Origin: Micromonospora echinaurantiaca
Lineage (GTDB): Bacteria; Actinomycetota; Actinomycetes; Mycobacteriales; Micromonosporaceae
Length of the DNA stretch: 64,000 nucleotides
Assembly: GCF_900090235.1 (NCBI RefSeq)
Contig: NZ_LT607750.1
Location: 4,641,001 to 4,705,000, forward strand
Direction of reading: 5' to 3'
Shown in pieces: positions 18,739-29,042 of this stretch; the stretch's first letter is position 1, and every line of letters begins with the position of its first letter. The notes beneath the pieces are model-generated. The model was not told the origin of the DNA. It worked only from the letters and a program-made list of their open reading frames with translations, and did not search any database. The translations under genes were made by a program, and so were the position numbers.

Positions 18739-20223
18739 GTGGACGAACACGACATGCTGCTCTCCCCCGCCGGGGTGACGGCGCTGCGGACCGCGCTCAC
18801 CCGGGCCGGGTTCACCGCCAACGGCATCGCCACCCGGCTGGGTCCGCAGGCCACCGGCGGGGTGGCCCGCAACGACTTCCGGGCCGCGCTGCGGGCCACC
18901 GAGGAGCGCGACCCGCTCGGCACCCTCATCCGGGTCTTCATCTGCGAACAGACCGAGCCGGAGGCGGCGGTGGCCGCCGCGCTGGCGCCCCTGTCCATCG
19001 AGGAGGCGCTCGCCGGCGGTCTGGTCGAGCGGCACGGCGACGGCCTCCGGATGGGCCTGGACCTGGAGCCGTACGGGGACGACTGGTGGGTGCTCGCCGA
19101 CGTGCCGGCCAGCGCCCGGCCGGGTCGGCCGCTGCACGCCGAACACGTGCTCGGCATCGGCGGGGCGACCCAGACCCTGATCGGCGCCACCGCCCGGCGG
19201 CCGGTGGAGACCGCACTCGACCTGGGCACCGGCTCCGGGGTGCAGGCGCTGCACCTGTCCACCCACGCCCGGCGGGTCACCGCCACCGACGTCTCCGAGC
19301 GGGCCCTGCGCTTCGCCGCCACCACCGCCGCGCTCAACGGGCAGGACTGGGAACTGCTCCGCGGCGACCTGGTCGCCCCGGTGGCCGGGCGCCGGTTCGA
19401 CCTGGTGGTGAGCAACCCGCCGTTCGTGGTCGGTCCCGGCACCACCACCCACGTCTACCGGGACTCGGGGCGGGTGGGCGACGCGATCGGGGCCGAGTTG
19501 GCGGCCGCCGCGCCCGACCTGCTCACCGAGGGCGGCACCATGCAGTACCTGGCGAACTGGGTGCACGTTACCGGGGAGGACTGGGCCGAGCGGGTCACCG
19601 GCTGGTTCGCCGGCACCGGTCTGGACGCCTGGGTGGTCCAGCGCGAGGTGGCCGACCCGATGGCGTACGTCAACCTGTGGCTGACCGACGTCGGCGAGGC
19701 CGCCGACCCGCACCGGATGGCCGACTGGCTGGACTGGTTCGACGCGCACAAGGTGGAGGCGATCGGCTTCGGCATCGTGTCGCTGCGCCGGGCCGGGCAC
19801 GACGACCCGGTGATCCGGGTCGAGGAGCTGCGCCAGCGGGTGGAGGCGCCGATGGGCGACCGGATCGCCGGCTGGTTCGACCGGCAGGACTGGCTGCGTA
19901 GCCGCGGTGCCGACGGCCTGCTCGCCGAGCGCTACCGGGCGGCCGAGGGGCTCCAGCTGCGCCAGGAGGCCACCATGGGCGACGAGGGCTGGGCGGTGGA
20001 TCGGCAGGTGCTCGCCATGCCGCACGGGCTGCGCTGGACCGAGGAGATCGACCCGCTGGTGCTGGCCCTGGTCGGCGGGGCCGACGGGCGGTTGCCGCTG
20101 CGCGACCAGCTCGCCCTGCTCGCCGCCGCGCACGACGTCGCCGTCGAGGAGCTGGCCGAGGCGGCCGGGCCGATCGTGGCGCACCTGGTCGAGCGGGGCT
20201 TCATCGAGCCGGTGGCCGGCTGA
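18739..20223 (+). CDS. class I SAM-dependent methyltransferase (HemK/RsmC-like)
   Basis: 494 residues. N-terminal ~140 residues form an actinobacterial accessory domain; the Rossmann methyltransferase follows with motif [36 protein letters not shown], and motif [17 protein letters not shown] marks methylation of a side-chain amide or exocyclic amine, as in PrmC or RsmC-type enzymes; the real substrate is unknown. A C-terminal ~150-residue domain (from [12 protein letters not shown]) is extra. GTG 18739 follows AGGAGG at a rather long spacing; ATG 18754 is an alternative. Its stop overlaps the dtd start. Confidence 0.85.
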   Translation: MDEHDMLLSPAGVTALRTALTRAGFTANGIATRLGPQATGGVARNDFRAALRATEERDPLGTLIRVFICEQTEPEAAVAAALAPLSIEEALAGGLVERHGDGLRMGLDLEPYGDDWWVLADVPASARPGRPLHAEHVLGIGGATQTLIGATARRPVETALDLGTGSGVQALHLSTHARRVTATDVSERALRFAATTAALNGQDWELLRGDLVAPVAGRRFDLVVSNPPFVVGPGTTTHVYRDSGRVGDAIGAELAAAAPDLLTEGGTMQYLANWVHVTGEDWAERVTGWFAGTGLDAWVVQREVADPMAYVNLWLTDVGEAADPHRMADWLDWFDAHKVEAIGFGIVSLRRAGHDDPVIRVEELRQRVEAPMGDRIAGWFDRQDWLRSRGADGLLAERYRAAEGLQLRQEATMGDEGWAVDRQVLAMPHGLRWTEEIDPLVLALVGGADGRLPLRDQLALLAAAHDVAVEELAEAAGPIVAHLVERGFIEPVAG

Positions 20224-20645
20224 TGCGGGCGGTGGTGCAGACCGTCGGCCGGGCCGGCGTGACCGTCGACGGCGAGCTGGTCGGCGCGATCTCCGACGGG
20301 CTGCTCGTGCTGCTCGGGGTCACCCACACCGACACCGTGGAGACCGCGCGCACGATGGCCCGCAAGGTGCACGAGCTGCGCATCCTCGACGACGAGCGGT
20401 CAGCGGCCGACACCGGCGCGCCGATCCTGGTGGTCAGCCAGTTCACTCTCTACGGTGACGCCCGCAAGGGGCGCCGCCCGACCTGGACCGCGGCGGCGCC
20501 GGCCGAGGTCGCCGAACCACTGGTGACCGCGGTCGTCGAGGCGCTGCGCATCCGGGGGGCGAAGGTCGAGACGGGCCGGTTCCGCGCGCACATGCTGGTG
20601 GAGAGCGTCAACGTCGGGCCGCGCACCATCCTGCTCGATCTCTGA
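20223..20645 (+). CDS. dtd: D-aminoacyl-tRNA deacylase
   Basis: 140 residues, normal length. Hydrolyses D-aminoacyl-tRNA (e.g. D-Tyr-tRNA), recycling tRNA. N-terminal [18 protein letters not shown], the catalytic SQFTLYGD motif, KGRRPTW, and the cross-subunit C-terminal motif, here NVGPRTILL instead of the commoner NDGPVT. The TGRFRAHM segment also departs from TGRFGA. These changes may be lineage variation. Start overlaps the methyltransferase stop by 1 nt (TGATG), so both are probably co-translated. Confidence 0.9.
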   Translation: MRAVVQTVGRAGVTVDGELVGAISDGLLVLLGVTHTDTVETARTMARKVHELRILDDERSAADTGAPILVVSQFTLYGDARKGRRPTWTAAAPAEVAEPLVTAVVEALRIRGAKVETGRFRAHMLVESVNVGPRTILLDL

Positions 20646-20752
20646 CCGGCGCCGGCCCAGCGACCGCGAGGGCGGTGGCGGAGTGACGCCGTGGCACGAC
20701 CCCGCCACCGTCAGCTGTTCACCAGGCCGGACGGCGGCGGTAGAACCGTCGC

Positions 20753-23700
20753 ATGCCATCGCCCTCACAGCCCTCCGCCGCTGGCCGGACGAGACGGCGG
20801 CTGATCGCCGCCGCGGCCGCCGCCGGACTGGTCGCGGCCGGCGCCGCCGCGATCCAGTCACCCGCCACCGCGGCCGCCCCGGCCCCGCCCGCACCGGCGG
20901 CGACCCGGGACACCCACACCGTCACGCTGGTCACCGGCGACGTGGTCACGGTGACCACGTTCGCCGACGGCCAGGCCACCGCCGACGTCGACCGGCCCGA
21001 CCACGCCACCGGCGGGGTACGGATCCAGCAGAGCGGCGGCGACCTGTACGTGCTGCCCGACGAGGCGCTGCCGCTGCTCGGCAGCGACCGGCTCGACCGG
21101 CGGCTGTTCAACGTCACCGACCTGATCGAGATGGGCTACGACGACGCCCGGACGGCCGAGCTGCCGCTGATCGCCACCTATCCCCCGGCCAAGGCCCGGG
21201 CGGGTCGCCCGGCCGCGCCACGCGGCGCCAGGGTCGTCCGCGACCTGCCCAGCGTCACCGGCGCCGCGCTGGCCGCCGACAAGAAGCAGGCCCGCGCCCT
21301 CTGGTCCACCGTCGCGTCCACGCCGGCGGCCCGGTCCGGCTCGGCGCTCGGCGGCGGGCTGGCGAAGCTCTGGCTGGACGGCCGGGTGAAGGCCAGCCTG
21401 ACCGAGAGCGTGCCGCAGGTCGGCGCCCCCGAGGCGTGGGCCGCCGGGTACGACGGCGCCGGCGTGACCGTCGCGGTGCTGGACAGCGGGATCGACGCCG
21501 GCCACCCCGACCTGGCCGGCCAGGTCGACGAGGCGGTCAGCTTCGTGCCCGGCGAGGACGTCTCGGACGTGCACGGGCACGGCACCCACGTCGCCTCGAC
21601 GATCGCGGGCACCGGGGCGGCCTCCGGCGGCGACCGCAAGGGCGTCGCGCCCGGCGCCGACCTGATCGTCGGCAAGGTGCTCGGCAACGACGGGTACGGC
21701 CAGGACTCGTGGATCATCGCCGGCATGCAGTGGGCGGCCGAGTCCGGGGCCGACGTGGTCAACATGAGCCTCGGCGACGCGTCGCGGACCGACGGCACCG
21801 ATCCGATGACCGCGGCGGTGGACACCCTCACCGCGCGGCACGGCACCCTCTTCGTGGTCGCCGCGGGCAACTCCGGCCCGCAGACCATCGGCTCGCCGGG
21901 CACCTCGGCCAGCGCGCTGACCGTCGGTGCGGTGGACAAGCAGGACGAGCTGGCCTGGTTCTCCAGCACCGGCCCGCTGGCCCGTACCGGCGCGCTGAAG
22001 CCGGACCTCACCGCGCCCGGCGTCGCCATCACCGCCGCCCGCTCCGGGCAGGCCCCCGGCGAGGGCGCGTACCAGAGCATGGACGGCACCTCGATGGCCG
22101 CGCCGCACGTGGCGGGCGCGGCGGCGATCCTCGCCCAGCGGCACCCCGACTGGTCCGGCCCGCAGCTCAAGGACGCGCTGATGAGCAGCGCCAAGGGCCT
22201 GTCCGACGGCTACCAGCCGTACCAGGTGGGCAGCGGCCGGCTGGACGTGGCGGCGGCGGTACGCGCCACCGTACGGGCCACCGGCTCGGCGTTCTTCGGC
22301 AACTTCGACTGGCCGCACGAGCCCACCGACGCGCCGGTCAGCAGACCGGTGACGTTCACCAACTCCGGCCCGACTGACGTCACCCTGGACCTCGCGCTCA
22401 CCGGCGCCGGCCCGTTCACCCTGGGCGCCACCTCGGTGACCGTGCCCGCCGGCGGCAGCGCCGACGTCGCGGTGACCGGCGACCCGCGGGACGACGCCCA
22501 CGGCCAGCTCACCGGCTACCTGGTCGGCACCGACGCGGCCACCGGCGCGCCGGTCACCCGCACCGCGCTCGCCCTGCTCAAGGAGGACGAGCGGTACGAC
22601 CTGACGATCAAGCTGACCGGCCGGGACGGCAAGCCCGCCAGCTCGCAGGTGGTGCTGAAGAAGGCCGGCGAGTTCTACCCGTGGCGGTATGCCGTCGACG
22701 GCGAGCGGACGCTGCGGCTGCCGCCGGGCACGTACACCGTCGAGACCGTGCTGGACGTCCAGGGTGAGCGGCCCGACCGGCTCGGCCTCGCCCTGCTGGT
22801 CGACCCGGAGACGGTGCTCGACGGCGCGGCCGAGGTGGTGCTGGACGCGAGCCGCGCCCGGCTGCTCGACACCACCGCGCCGCAGCGCGCCGAGGACCGG
22901 CAGCGCCGGCTCGACTACCTGGTCGAGTACGCCGGCGGGGACGCCTACCGGGCGGCGTACCAGGTGCCGGTGGCCTACGACGACCTCTACGTCATGCCGA
23001 CCGAGCCGGTCCGCCAGGGTTCGTTCACGATGGCCACCCGGTGGCGCAAGGGCGAGCCGATGCTCAGCCTGCGCTCCCCCGGCGAGCCGCCGCTCGACGC
23101 CACCGTGCAGCCGGGCAGCACGCTCACCGCGGGCACCGGGAAGCTGCGCCCGGTCCACGTCGGCACCGGCGCCCCCGCCGAGTACGCCGGCGTCGACGCG
23201 AAGGGCCGGATCGCGGTGGTGACCCGCAGCGACGCGGTCTCCCCGGAGGAGCGCGCCGCCGCCGCCGCGGCGGCCGGGGCGGCGCTGCTGCTGGTCGTCA
23301 ACGACGGGCCCGGCATCCTCAACGAGTACGTCGGCGAGTCGCCGATCCCGGTCGGCACCGTGCACCGCGACGCCGGGCAGCGGCTGATCGCGGCGATCCG
23401 GGGCGGCACGGCGCCCAAGCTGACCGTCGACCGGACGCCGTACGCCGGCTACGTCTACGACCTGACCCGGGTCTACCCGGACCAGGTGCCGGACCGGGCA
23501 CTCGCGTACCACCCGGGCCACCAGGACCTGGCCCGGCTCGACGCCCGGTACCACGCCGTGCGGGACACCGCGGGGGCCGGCTACCGGTACGACATGACCT
23601 TCAGCCCGGCGTTCGGCTTCTCGGAGTCGGAGTGGCACCCCGGCACCCGTACCGAGTGGGTCACGCCGGACGTGGTCTGGCACGAGGTGCACCAGCAGAG

Positions 23701-24454
23701 CAGCTGGACCGACACCGCGTACCTGAACACGTACGCCAAGGGCACCGCTACCCGGCTGGACTGGTTCGCACCCGCCGTCCGGCCCGCCTTCAACCGGGCG
23801 TTCGCGGTCCGCAACAGCCGGTACCGGGACTTCATGACCCTCAACGTGCAGGCCTGGAGCCCGTCGGACGACATCCTGGAGCACGGCGGCAACCTGGACT
23901 GGGGGTCGGTGCCGACCAACCTGAAGCTCTACCAGGGCGACACCCTGCTGGCCGAGAACACCTTCAACGCCGACCTGCAGTGGACCGAGGTGCCCGCCGG
24001 CACGCTGCCGTACCGCCTGGTGCTGGACGCCTCGCGGCCGGCCGAGCAGTGGCGCCTGTCCACCCGTACGCACACCGAGTGGGACTTCGTGTCCAGCTCG
24101 AACGAGGCGGACACGTTCGTGCCGTTCGCGCTGCTCCAACTCGACTACGCGCTGGAGACGGACCTGCGGGGTGACGTCAAGGCGGGCACCAGTCAGCAGA
24201 TCAGCGTCAAGGCCGGACCGCAGCCGGGCGGCACCGACACCGGCACGGTCACCTCGGTCGAGCTGGAGGTCTCGTACGACGACGGCGGCAGTTGGCAGCG
24301 GGTGACCTTGAGCCGGGGCGCCGACGACCGGTGGACCGGCGCGCTGAAGGTGCCGAAGCAGCCCGGCGGCTTCGTCTCGGTACGCGCCGCCGCCCGCACC
24401 GATGCCGGCTTCGCCATCCGGCAGGAGCTCATCCGGGCGTACGGCCTGCGCTGA
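20753..24454 (+). CDS. large secreted S8 subtilase with PA domain
   Basis: 1233 residues. Signal peptide about 1-42, pro-region to about 225, catalytic domain about 235-500 with Asp244 (VLDSGIDAGHPDL), His276 (HGHGTHVAS), the oxyanion Asn in VVAAGNSGP, and Ser447 (GTSMAAPHVAG). A beta-sandwich follows (GPFTLGATSVTVPAGGSADV), a PA-type insert at about 790-890 (GRIAVVTRSDAVSPEERAAA), then strand-rich C-terminal regions to the end. No LPxTG or membrane anchor, so freely secreted. Family of giant streptomycete-type subtilases; substrate unknown. A strong hairpin terminator follows, then a TrmB/LuxR-type regulator gene. Confidence 0.92.
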   Translation: MPSPSQPSAAGRTRRRLIAAAAAAGLVAAGAAAIQSPATAAAPAPPAPAATRDTHTVTLVTGDVVTVTTFADGQATADVDRPDHATGGVRIQQSGGDLYVLPDEALPLLGSDRLDRRLFNVTDLIEMGYDDARTAELPLIATYPPAKARAGRPAAPRGARVVRDLPSVTGAALAADKKQARALWSTVASTPAARSGSALGGGLAKLWLDGRVKASLTESVPQVGAPEAWAAGYDGAGVTVAVLDSGIDAGHPDLAGQVDEAVSFVPGEDVSDVHGHGTHVASTIAGTGAASGGDRKGVAPGADLIVGKVLGNDGYGQDSWIIAGMQWAAESGADVVNMSLGDASRTDGTDPMTAAVDTLTARHGTLFVVAAGNSGPQTIGSPGTSASALTVGAVDKQDELAWFSSTGPLARTGALKPDLTAPGVAITAARSGQAPGEGAYQSMDGTSMAAPHVAGAAAILAQRHPDWSGPQLKDALMSSAKGLSDGYQPYQVGSGRLDVAAAVRATVRATGSAFFGNFDWPHEPTDAPVSRPVTFTNSGPTDVTLDLALTGAGPFTLGATSVTVPAGGSADVAVTGDPRDDAHGQLTGYLVGTDAATGAPVTRTALALLKEDERYDLTIKLTGRDGKPASSQVVLKKAGEFYPWRYAVDGERTLRLPPGTYTVETVLDVQGERPDRLGLALLVDPETVLDGAAEVVLDASRARLLDTTAPQRAEDRQRRLDYLVEYAGGDAYRAAYQVPVAYDDLYVMPTEPVRQGSFTMATRWRKGEPMLSLRSPGEPPLDATVQPGSTLTAGTGKLRPVHVGTGAPAEYAGVDAKGRIAVVTRSDAVSPEERAAAAAAAGAALLLVVNDGPGILNEYVGESPIPVGTVHRDAGQRLIAAIRGGTAPKLTVDRTPYAGYVYDLTRVYPDQVPDRALAYHPGHQDLARLDARYHAVRDTAGAGYRYDMTFSPAFGFSESEWHPGTRTEWVTPDVVWHEVHQQSSWTDTAYLNTYAKGTATRLDWFAPAVRPAFNRAFAVRNSRYRDFMTLNVQAWSPSDDILEHGGNLDWGSVPTNLKLYQGDTLLAENTFNADLQWTEVPAGTLPYRLVLDASRPAEQWRLSTRTHTEWDFVSSSNEADTFVPFALLQLDYALETDLRGDVKAGTSQQISVKAGPQPGGTDTGTVTSVELEVSYDDGGSWQRVTLSRGADDRWTGALKVPKQPGGFVSVRAAARTDAGFAIRQELIRAYGLR

Positions 24455-24457
24455 GCT

Positions 24458-24504
24458 GGCCGGCGGAGCCCCGGGACCGGCACCGTCCCGGGGCTCCGCC
24501 GGCC
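24458..24504 (+). terminator. strong hairpin terminator after the large subtilase
   Basis: A perfect 20-bp stem (24458-24477 with 24485-24504; left arm starts GGCCGGCGGAGCC) and a 7-nt loop start 3 bp after the stop codon. There is no T-tract, as is common in high-GC actinobacteria. Confidence 0.85.
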
Positions 24505-24579
24505 CCCACCCCCTGTTCAAGATCCATCAGCGTGGCCCATACTCTCCGTGCCGTCACCGCCGGAGGGAGGCAGCCACCG

Positions 24580-25560
24580 ATGCTGGGCGCGCTGGGTCTG
24601 AACCCGGACGACGAGGCGGTCTACAACCTGCTGGTCCGGCGCGGGTCGGCCGGTCCGGCCGAGCTCGCCGACGCCCTGCGGATGCCGGTCGCGGCGGTCG
24701 GCGCGGCGCTGTCCCACCTGACCGCGTCCGGCCTGGTGAAGTGCGGACCGGACGAGGCGTACTCGGTGGCGCCGCCCGCGGTCGCGCTCGGCGCGCTGAT
24801 CAGCGAGCAGCGCAGCGCCCTGCGCAGCGCCGAGCTGGCGCTGGTCACGTTGGCCGAGGAGTACCGGGGCGCGGTCGCGGGCCGGGCCATCGACGAGCTG
24901 ATCGAGGTGGTCACCGGGGTGGACGCCGTCCGCCACCGGTTCGCCCAGGTGCAGCACGCCGCCCGGACGGAGGTCCGCAGCTTCGTCACCACGCCCTTCC
25001 TCGCCGTACCGCCGGGCACCAACGCGGTCGAGGAGGTGGCGGTCGGCCACGGGGTGCGGTTCCGGGTGGTGGTGGACCGACCGACGCTGGCCGAGCCCGG
25101 GGTGGTCGCCGAGACCCTGGAGTCGCTGCGCAACGGGGTGCAGGTGCGGGTGGTCGACTCGTTGCCGATCAAGCTGATCCTGGCCGACGCGGACCTGGCC
25201 CTGGTGCCGCTGACCGCCACGCCCGGTGGCGAGCCCGGTGCCGTGCTGCTGCACCGCACCGGCCTGCTGGCGGCGATGGACGCGCTGTTCGAGACCGTGT
25301 GGCGCACCGCCCGCCCCCTCGACCTGACCGCCGAGGGGCTGACCGAGCGCCCCGACGGCGACGGCGCGGCCGGCCCGACCGAGCTGGACCGGCGGATCCT
25401 GGCGCTGCTGCTGGCCGGGCTCACCGACCAGGTGGTCGCCGCCCAGCTCGACCTGTCGTTGCGGACGCTGCAACGGCGGCTACGCCACCTGATGGACCTG
25501 GCCGGGGTCGAGACCCGGATGCAGCTCGGCTGGCACGCCGCGCGGCACGGCTGGACCTGA
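24580..25560 (+). CDS. TrmB-like / LuxR-type HTH transcriptional regulator
   Basis: 326 residues. N-terminal winged helix of TrmB type (GLNPDDEAVYNLLVRRGSAGPAELADAL), a central sensor-like part (GVRFRVVVDRPTLAEPG ... IKLILADADLALVPL, resembling the PLD-like effector domain of TrmB-type regulators), and a C-terminal LuxR HTH (ELDRRILALLLAGLTDQVVAAQLDLS). ATG 24580 has GGAGGGAGG 9 nt upstream. It follows the subtilase gene with its own terminator in between. A paralogue with the same architecture is at 38784, also beside a secreted peptidase. Target genes are inferred only from position. Confidence 0.85.
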   Translation: MLGALGLNPDDEAVYNLLVRRGSAGPAELADALRMPVAAVGAALSHLTASGLVKCGPDEAYSVAPPAVALGALISEQRSALRSAELALVTLAEEYRGAVAGRAIDELIEVVTGVDAVRHRFAQVQHAARTEVRSFVTTPFLAVPPGTNAVEEVAVGHGVRFRVVVDRPTLAEPGVVAETLESLRNGVQVRVVDSLPIKLILADADLALVPLTATPGGEPGAVLLHRTGLLAAMDALFETVWRTARPLDLTAEGLTERPDGDGAAGPTELDRRILALLLAGLTDQVVAAQLDLSLRTLQRRLRHLMDLAGVETRMQLGWHAARHGWT

Positions 25561-25625
25561 CCGGCCGCCGCCCGGCGGGCAGCCGGACCGGCCCGGCCCC
25601 GTTTGCTCCAGTCAGTCAGGTCAGG

Positions 25626-26414
25626 TCAGAAGAAGAGGCCCCGGCGCTGCAGCGACTGGCGCAGCCAGCCGTCGAGCTGGGCGGCCCAGTCGGTGCGGTC
25701 CATCGTGGCGTAGTCGACGGTGAACCGGCCGAACGCGTCGCGGCCCTCGGTGAGCAGCCCACCCCGCTTGTCCAGCTCCAGCACCACCTGCAGCTGGCGC
25801 GGGTCGGCGATGAAGGTCACCTCCAGCTGGTTGATCGCGCGGGCGTACTGCGGCGCCGGGTGGAACTCGATCTCCTGGTAGAACGGCAGGGTCTGCCGTA
25901 CGCCGTAGATGTGGCCGCGCTCCACGTCGGCGCGGGCGAACCGGAAGCCGAGCCGCAGCAGCGCCTCCAGCAGCCGCTCCTGGGCCGGCAGCGGGTGCAC
26001 CGCGACCGCGTCCAGGTCGCCCTTGTCGACCGCCCGGGCCACCTCCAGCTCGGTCCGCAGCCCCATCGTCATCCCGTGCAGGTGCTGCCCGTACAGCTCG
26101 GTGACCGGGGTCTCCCAGGGCACGTCGAAGCGGAACGGGATGTCGTAGCGCTGCCCCGGTTCCAGCCGGAACGCGCCGGTCACCTGCTGCCGGTGGAACT
26201 CCTGGGTGGTGTTGTACTCGTTGTCGCCACTCTCCACCTCGACCCGGGTGACCAGGCCCAGCGCCACGTAGCTGACGTCGACCTGGTGGTCGCCGCCGGC
26301 CACGTGGACGGTGCCCTCCAGTTGGCCGCCGGGCCGGCAGTTGGGGTTCGCCAGCACGGTTTCCACCGACGGGCCACCCACACCCATCGCCTGCATGAGC
26401 CGCTTGAAGACCAC
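25626..26414 (-). CDS. Spo0M (SpoOM) family sporulation-control protein
   Basis: 262 residues with arrestin-like beta-sandwich features: [20 protein letters not shown] near the start, [13 protein letters not shown], and [28 protein letters not shown]. Matches the Spo0M family, first described as a sporulation control protein in Bacillus and widespread in actinobacteria; a scaffold role is inferred, not enzymatic. GTG 26414 has GGAGGG close upstream. Divergent from the sigma-factor gene, with 242 bp between starts. Confidence 0.88.
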   Translation of the reverse strand: MVFKRLMQAMGVGGPSVETVLANPNCRPGGQLEGTVHVAGGDHQVDVSYVALGLVTRVEVESGDNEYNTTQEFHRQQVTGAFRLEPGQRYDIPFRFDVPWETPVTELYGQHLHGMTMGLRTELEVARAVDKGDLDAVAVHPLPAQERLLEALLRLGFRFARADVERGHIYGVRQTLPFYQEIEFHPAPQYARAINQLEVTFIADPRQLQVVLELDKRGGLLTEGRDAFGRFTVDYATMDRTDWAAQLDGWLRQSLQRRGLFF

Positions 26415-26656
26415 GACGCCCTCCGTTGCCTGTTCCGCGCCGGCCGGCGCGATCGACCCCGCTGGCCGACCGCTGGCACGGTAACCGGGCCCGGCAACCA
26501 CCGGCGGCCGACACCCCGGCATGCGCCGTCGCGCCGAGATTGGTGTCGGTTCCCCGATCGCCTCACTCCCGTTTCACGCCCCGCCCGCCAAGCTGTGTGT
26601 CACACCGGCACCACTGGGCCGGGCGAGCGGCACCGAAGCGGACACGGGGAGAAGAG

Positions 26657-27667
<1,011 letters not shown>

Positions 27668-27679
27668 CGGCGCCTGCCG

Positions 27680-27714
27680 CACCGTGGCCCCGGCGGTTCG
27701 CCGGGGCCACGGTG
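27680..27714 (+). terminator. terminator after the group-2 sigma factor
   Basis: A perfect 16-bp stem (27680-27695 with 27699-27714; arm CACCGTGGCCCCGGCG) and a GTT loop lie 12 bp after the stop; the following bases are CTGCTT. Confidence 0.85.
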
Positions 27715-27718
27715 CTGC

Positions 27719-27747
27719 TTGACCCGGCACCGGATCCGCGATACAAA
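27719..27747 (+). promoter_or_regulatory. promoter of the ArsR-SRPBCC-VOC operon
   Basis: TTGACC (27719-27724) and TACAAA (27742-27747) are separated by 17 bp, a good -35/-10 pair. The predicted start of transcription, about 27754, falls inside the operator palindrome. Confidence 0.6.
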
Positions 27748-27771
27748 CCTACTGGTTATAGAACCAGGAGG
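27748..27771 (+). promoter_or_regulatory. ArsR-type operator (inverted repeat)
   Basis: A 24-bp inverted repeat centred on ATAG: half sites CTGGTT (27752-27757) and AACCAG (27762-27767), extended by outer CCT (27748-27750) and AGG (27769-27771). It overlaps the predicted transcription start and the AGGAGG ribosome binding site, so binding of the regulator would block the operon. Confidence 0.65.
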
Positions 27772-27780
27772 TTATGAACG

Positions 27781-28137
27781 GTGGGCACCGATCTGGACGC
27801 GACGTTCGCCGCGCTGGCCGACCCGACCCGGCGCGCCATCCTCGCCCGGCTGGCGGCCGGCGAGGCCACCGTCACCGAGCTGGCCGCGCCCTTCGCGATG
27901 AGCCAGCCGGCCATCTCCAAGCACCTCAGGGTGCTGGAGCGCGCCGGGCTGGTCAGCCGGGGCCGGGACGCCCAGCGGCGGCCCTGCCGGCTGGCGGCCG
28001 GTCCGCTGCGGGAGGCCAGCGCCTGGCTGGCGCACTACCGCGACTACTGGGCGGAGAGCTACCAGCGCCTGGACGGCCTGCTCGACGAGCTGCAGGCCGA
28101 CGAACCGACCACCGGGCGACGGGACGCGGCCCGGTGA
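27781..28137 (+). CDS. ArsR/SmtB-family transcriptional repressor
   Basis: 118 residues. Winged-helix core: FAALADPTRRAILARLAAGEATVTELA, recognition helix SQPAISKHLRVLERAGLV, wing RGRDAQRRPCRL. No CXC or His-rich metal-sensing motif, and the tail YRDYWAESYQRLDGLLDEL is the type seen in ArsR proteins paired with SRPBCC (AHSA1) genes, so a small organic ligand or protein-level cue is likelier than metal. GTG 27781 lies 9 nt after AGGAGG. Its stop overlaps the next start by 4 bp. Confidence 0.9.
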   Translation: MGTDLDATFAALADPTRRAILARLAAGEATVTELAAPFAMSQPAISKHLRVLERAGLVSRGRDAQRRPCRLAAGPLREASAWLAHYRDYWAESYQRLDGLLDELQADEPTTGRRDAAR

Positions 28138-28634
28138 CCGGCACCGACCCGCTGGTGGTCGCCACCCCGGGCGACCGGGAGATCGTGCTGAGCCGGCTCT
28201 TCGACGCGCCCGCGCACCTGGTGTTCGCCGCCTTCACCCGCCCCGAGCTGCTCGTCCGCTGGTACGGGGCCCGCGGCTGGCGGTTGGTCGAGTGCGAGGT
28301 GGACCTGCGGGTGGGCGGGCGCTGGCGCTACGTCTCCCAGGGCCCGGACGGCGAACGGATGGGCCAGGGCGGGGTGTACCGCACGGTCGAGCCACCACAC
28401 CGGCTGGTCTGCACCGAACTCTTCGACGACCAGTCCTACCCGGGCGAGACCCTGGTCACCCACGAGTTCACCGAACTGGTCGGGCGGACCACTGTCACCA
28501 CCACGCTGCGGTACGCCACCGCCGAGGGACGCGACCGGGTGTTGCGTTACCCGATGACCCGCGGCGTCGGTGAGAGCTTCGCGCGGCTCGCCGAGCTGCT
28601 GCACGAGACGACGAGGTTAGGAGAGGCACCGTGA
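28134..28634 (+). CDS. SRPBCC (AHSA1/START-like) domain protein
   Basis: 166 residues. Helix-grip fold of the AHSA1 family: EIVLSRLFDAPAHLVFAAFTRPELLVRWYG (typical first motif), CEVDLRVGGRWRYV, EPPHRLVCTELFDD and the C-terminal helix GVGESFARLAELL. Such proteins bind a hydrophobic ligand in a central cavity. The GTGA overlaps at both ends place it in a tight three-gene operon with the ArsR repressor and the VOC protein, an arrangement repeated in many actinobacteria; the ligand is unknown. Confidence 0.88.
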   Translation: MTGTDPLVVATPGDREIVLSRLFDAPAHLVFAAFTRPELLVRWYGARGWRLVECEVDLRVGGRWRYVSQGPDGERMGQGGVYRTVEPPHRLVCTELFDDQSYPGETLVTHEFTELVGRTTVTTTLRYATAEGRDRVLRYPMTRGVGESFARLAELLHETTRLGEAP

Positions 28635-29038
28635 ACTGGACCCTGGAAGTGGTGATCGTCCCGGTCTCCGACGTGGACCGGGCCAAGGCGTTCTACGCCG
28701 ACCAGCTCGGCTTCGCCGTCGACCACGACACGGTGGTCGGCGACGACGCGCGGATCGTGCAGCTCACCCCGCCCGGCTCCGGCTGCTCCATCGTGATCGG
28801 CAAGGGCGCCGTGCCGGAGATGCCGCCGGGCTCGCTGAAGGGCCTCCAACTGGTGGTGCCCGACCTGCACAAGGCCCGGGCCCAGCTGGTCGAGCGGGGC
28901 GTCGAGGTCAGCGAGATCCAGGTCCTGGGCGAGAACCCGCGCCCGATGCCGGACCCGCTGGACAACGTCGGCTTCGTCTTCTTCACCGACCCGGACGGCA
29001 ACGCCTGGGCCGTCCAGCAGATCTCCGAGCGGGCCTGA
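28631..29038 (+). CDS. VOC family (glyoxalase/bleomycin-resistance fold) protein
   Basis: 135 residues with two beta-alpha-beta-beta-beta repeats: VIVPVSDVDRAKAFYADQLGF in the first, LVVPDLHKARAQLVERGV in the second, and the closing FTDPDGNAWAVQQI. Possible metal ligands include Glu/His at the usual places, but the first His of true glyoxalase I is replaced by Val (VIVPV), so metal binding is doubtful. Third gene of the ArsR operon, overlapping the SRPBCC gene by 4 bp. Ends 4 bp from the oppositely oriented acetyltransferase gene. Confidence 0.88.
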   Translation: MNWTLEVVIVPVSDVDRAKAFYADQLGFAVDHDTVVGDDARIVQLTPPGSGCSIVIGKGAVPEMPPGSLKGLQLVVPDLHKARAQLVERGVEVSEIQVLGENPRPMPDPLDNVGFVFFTDPDGNAWAVQQISERA

Positions 29039-29042
29039 GGCG

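Noticed and set aside
18690..19901. Plus-strand frame with start ATG 18731 overlapping the methyltransferase gene
   Set aside because: It is out of phase with the SAM motifs; the GTG at 18739 gives the conserved protein.
20858..24520. 1220-codon open frame antisense to the large subtilase
   Set aside because: It is the mirror of a high-GC gene with strong third-position bias; composition is Arg/Gly/His-rich and it has no recognisable domain.
25609..25629. CAGT/CAGG micro-repeat between the regulator and Spo0M genes
   Set aside because: Too short and simple to mean anything beyond local slippage.
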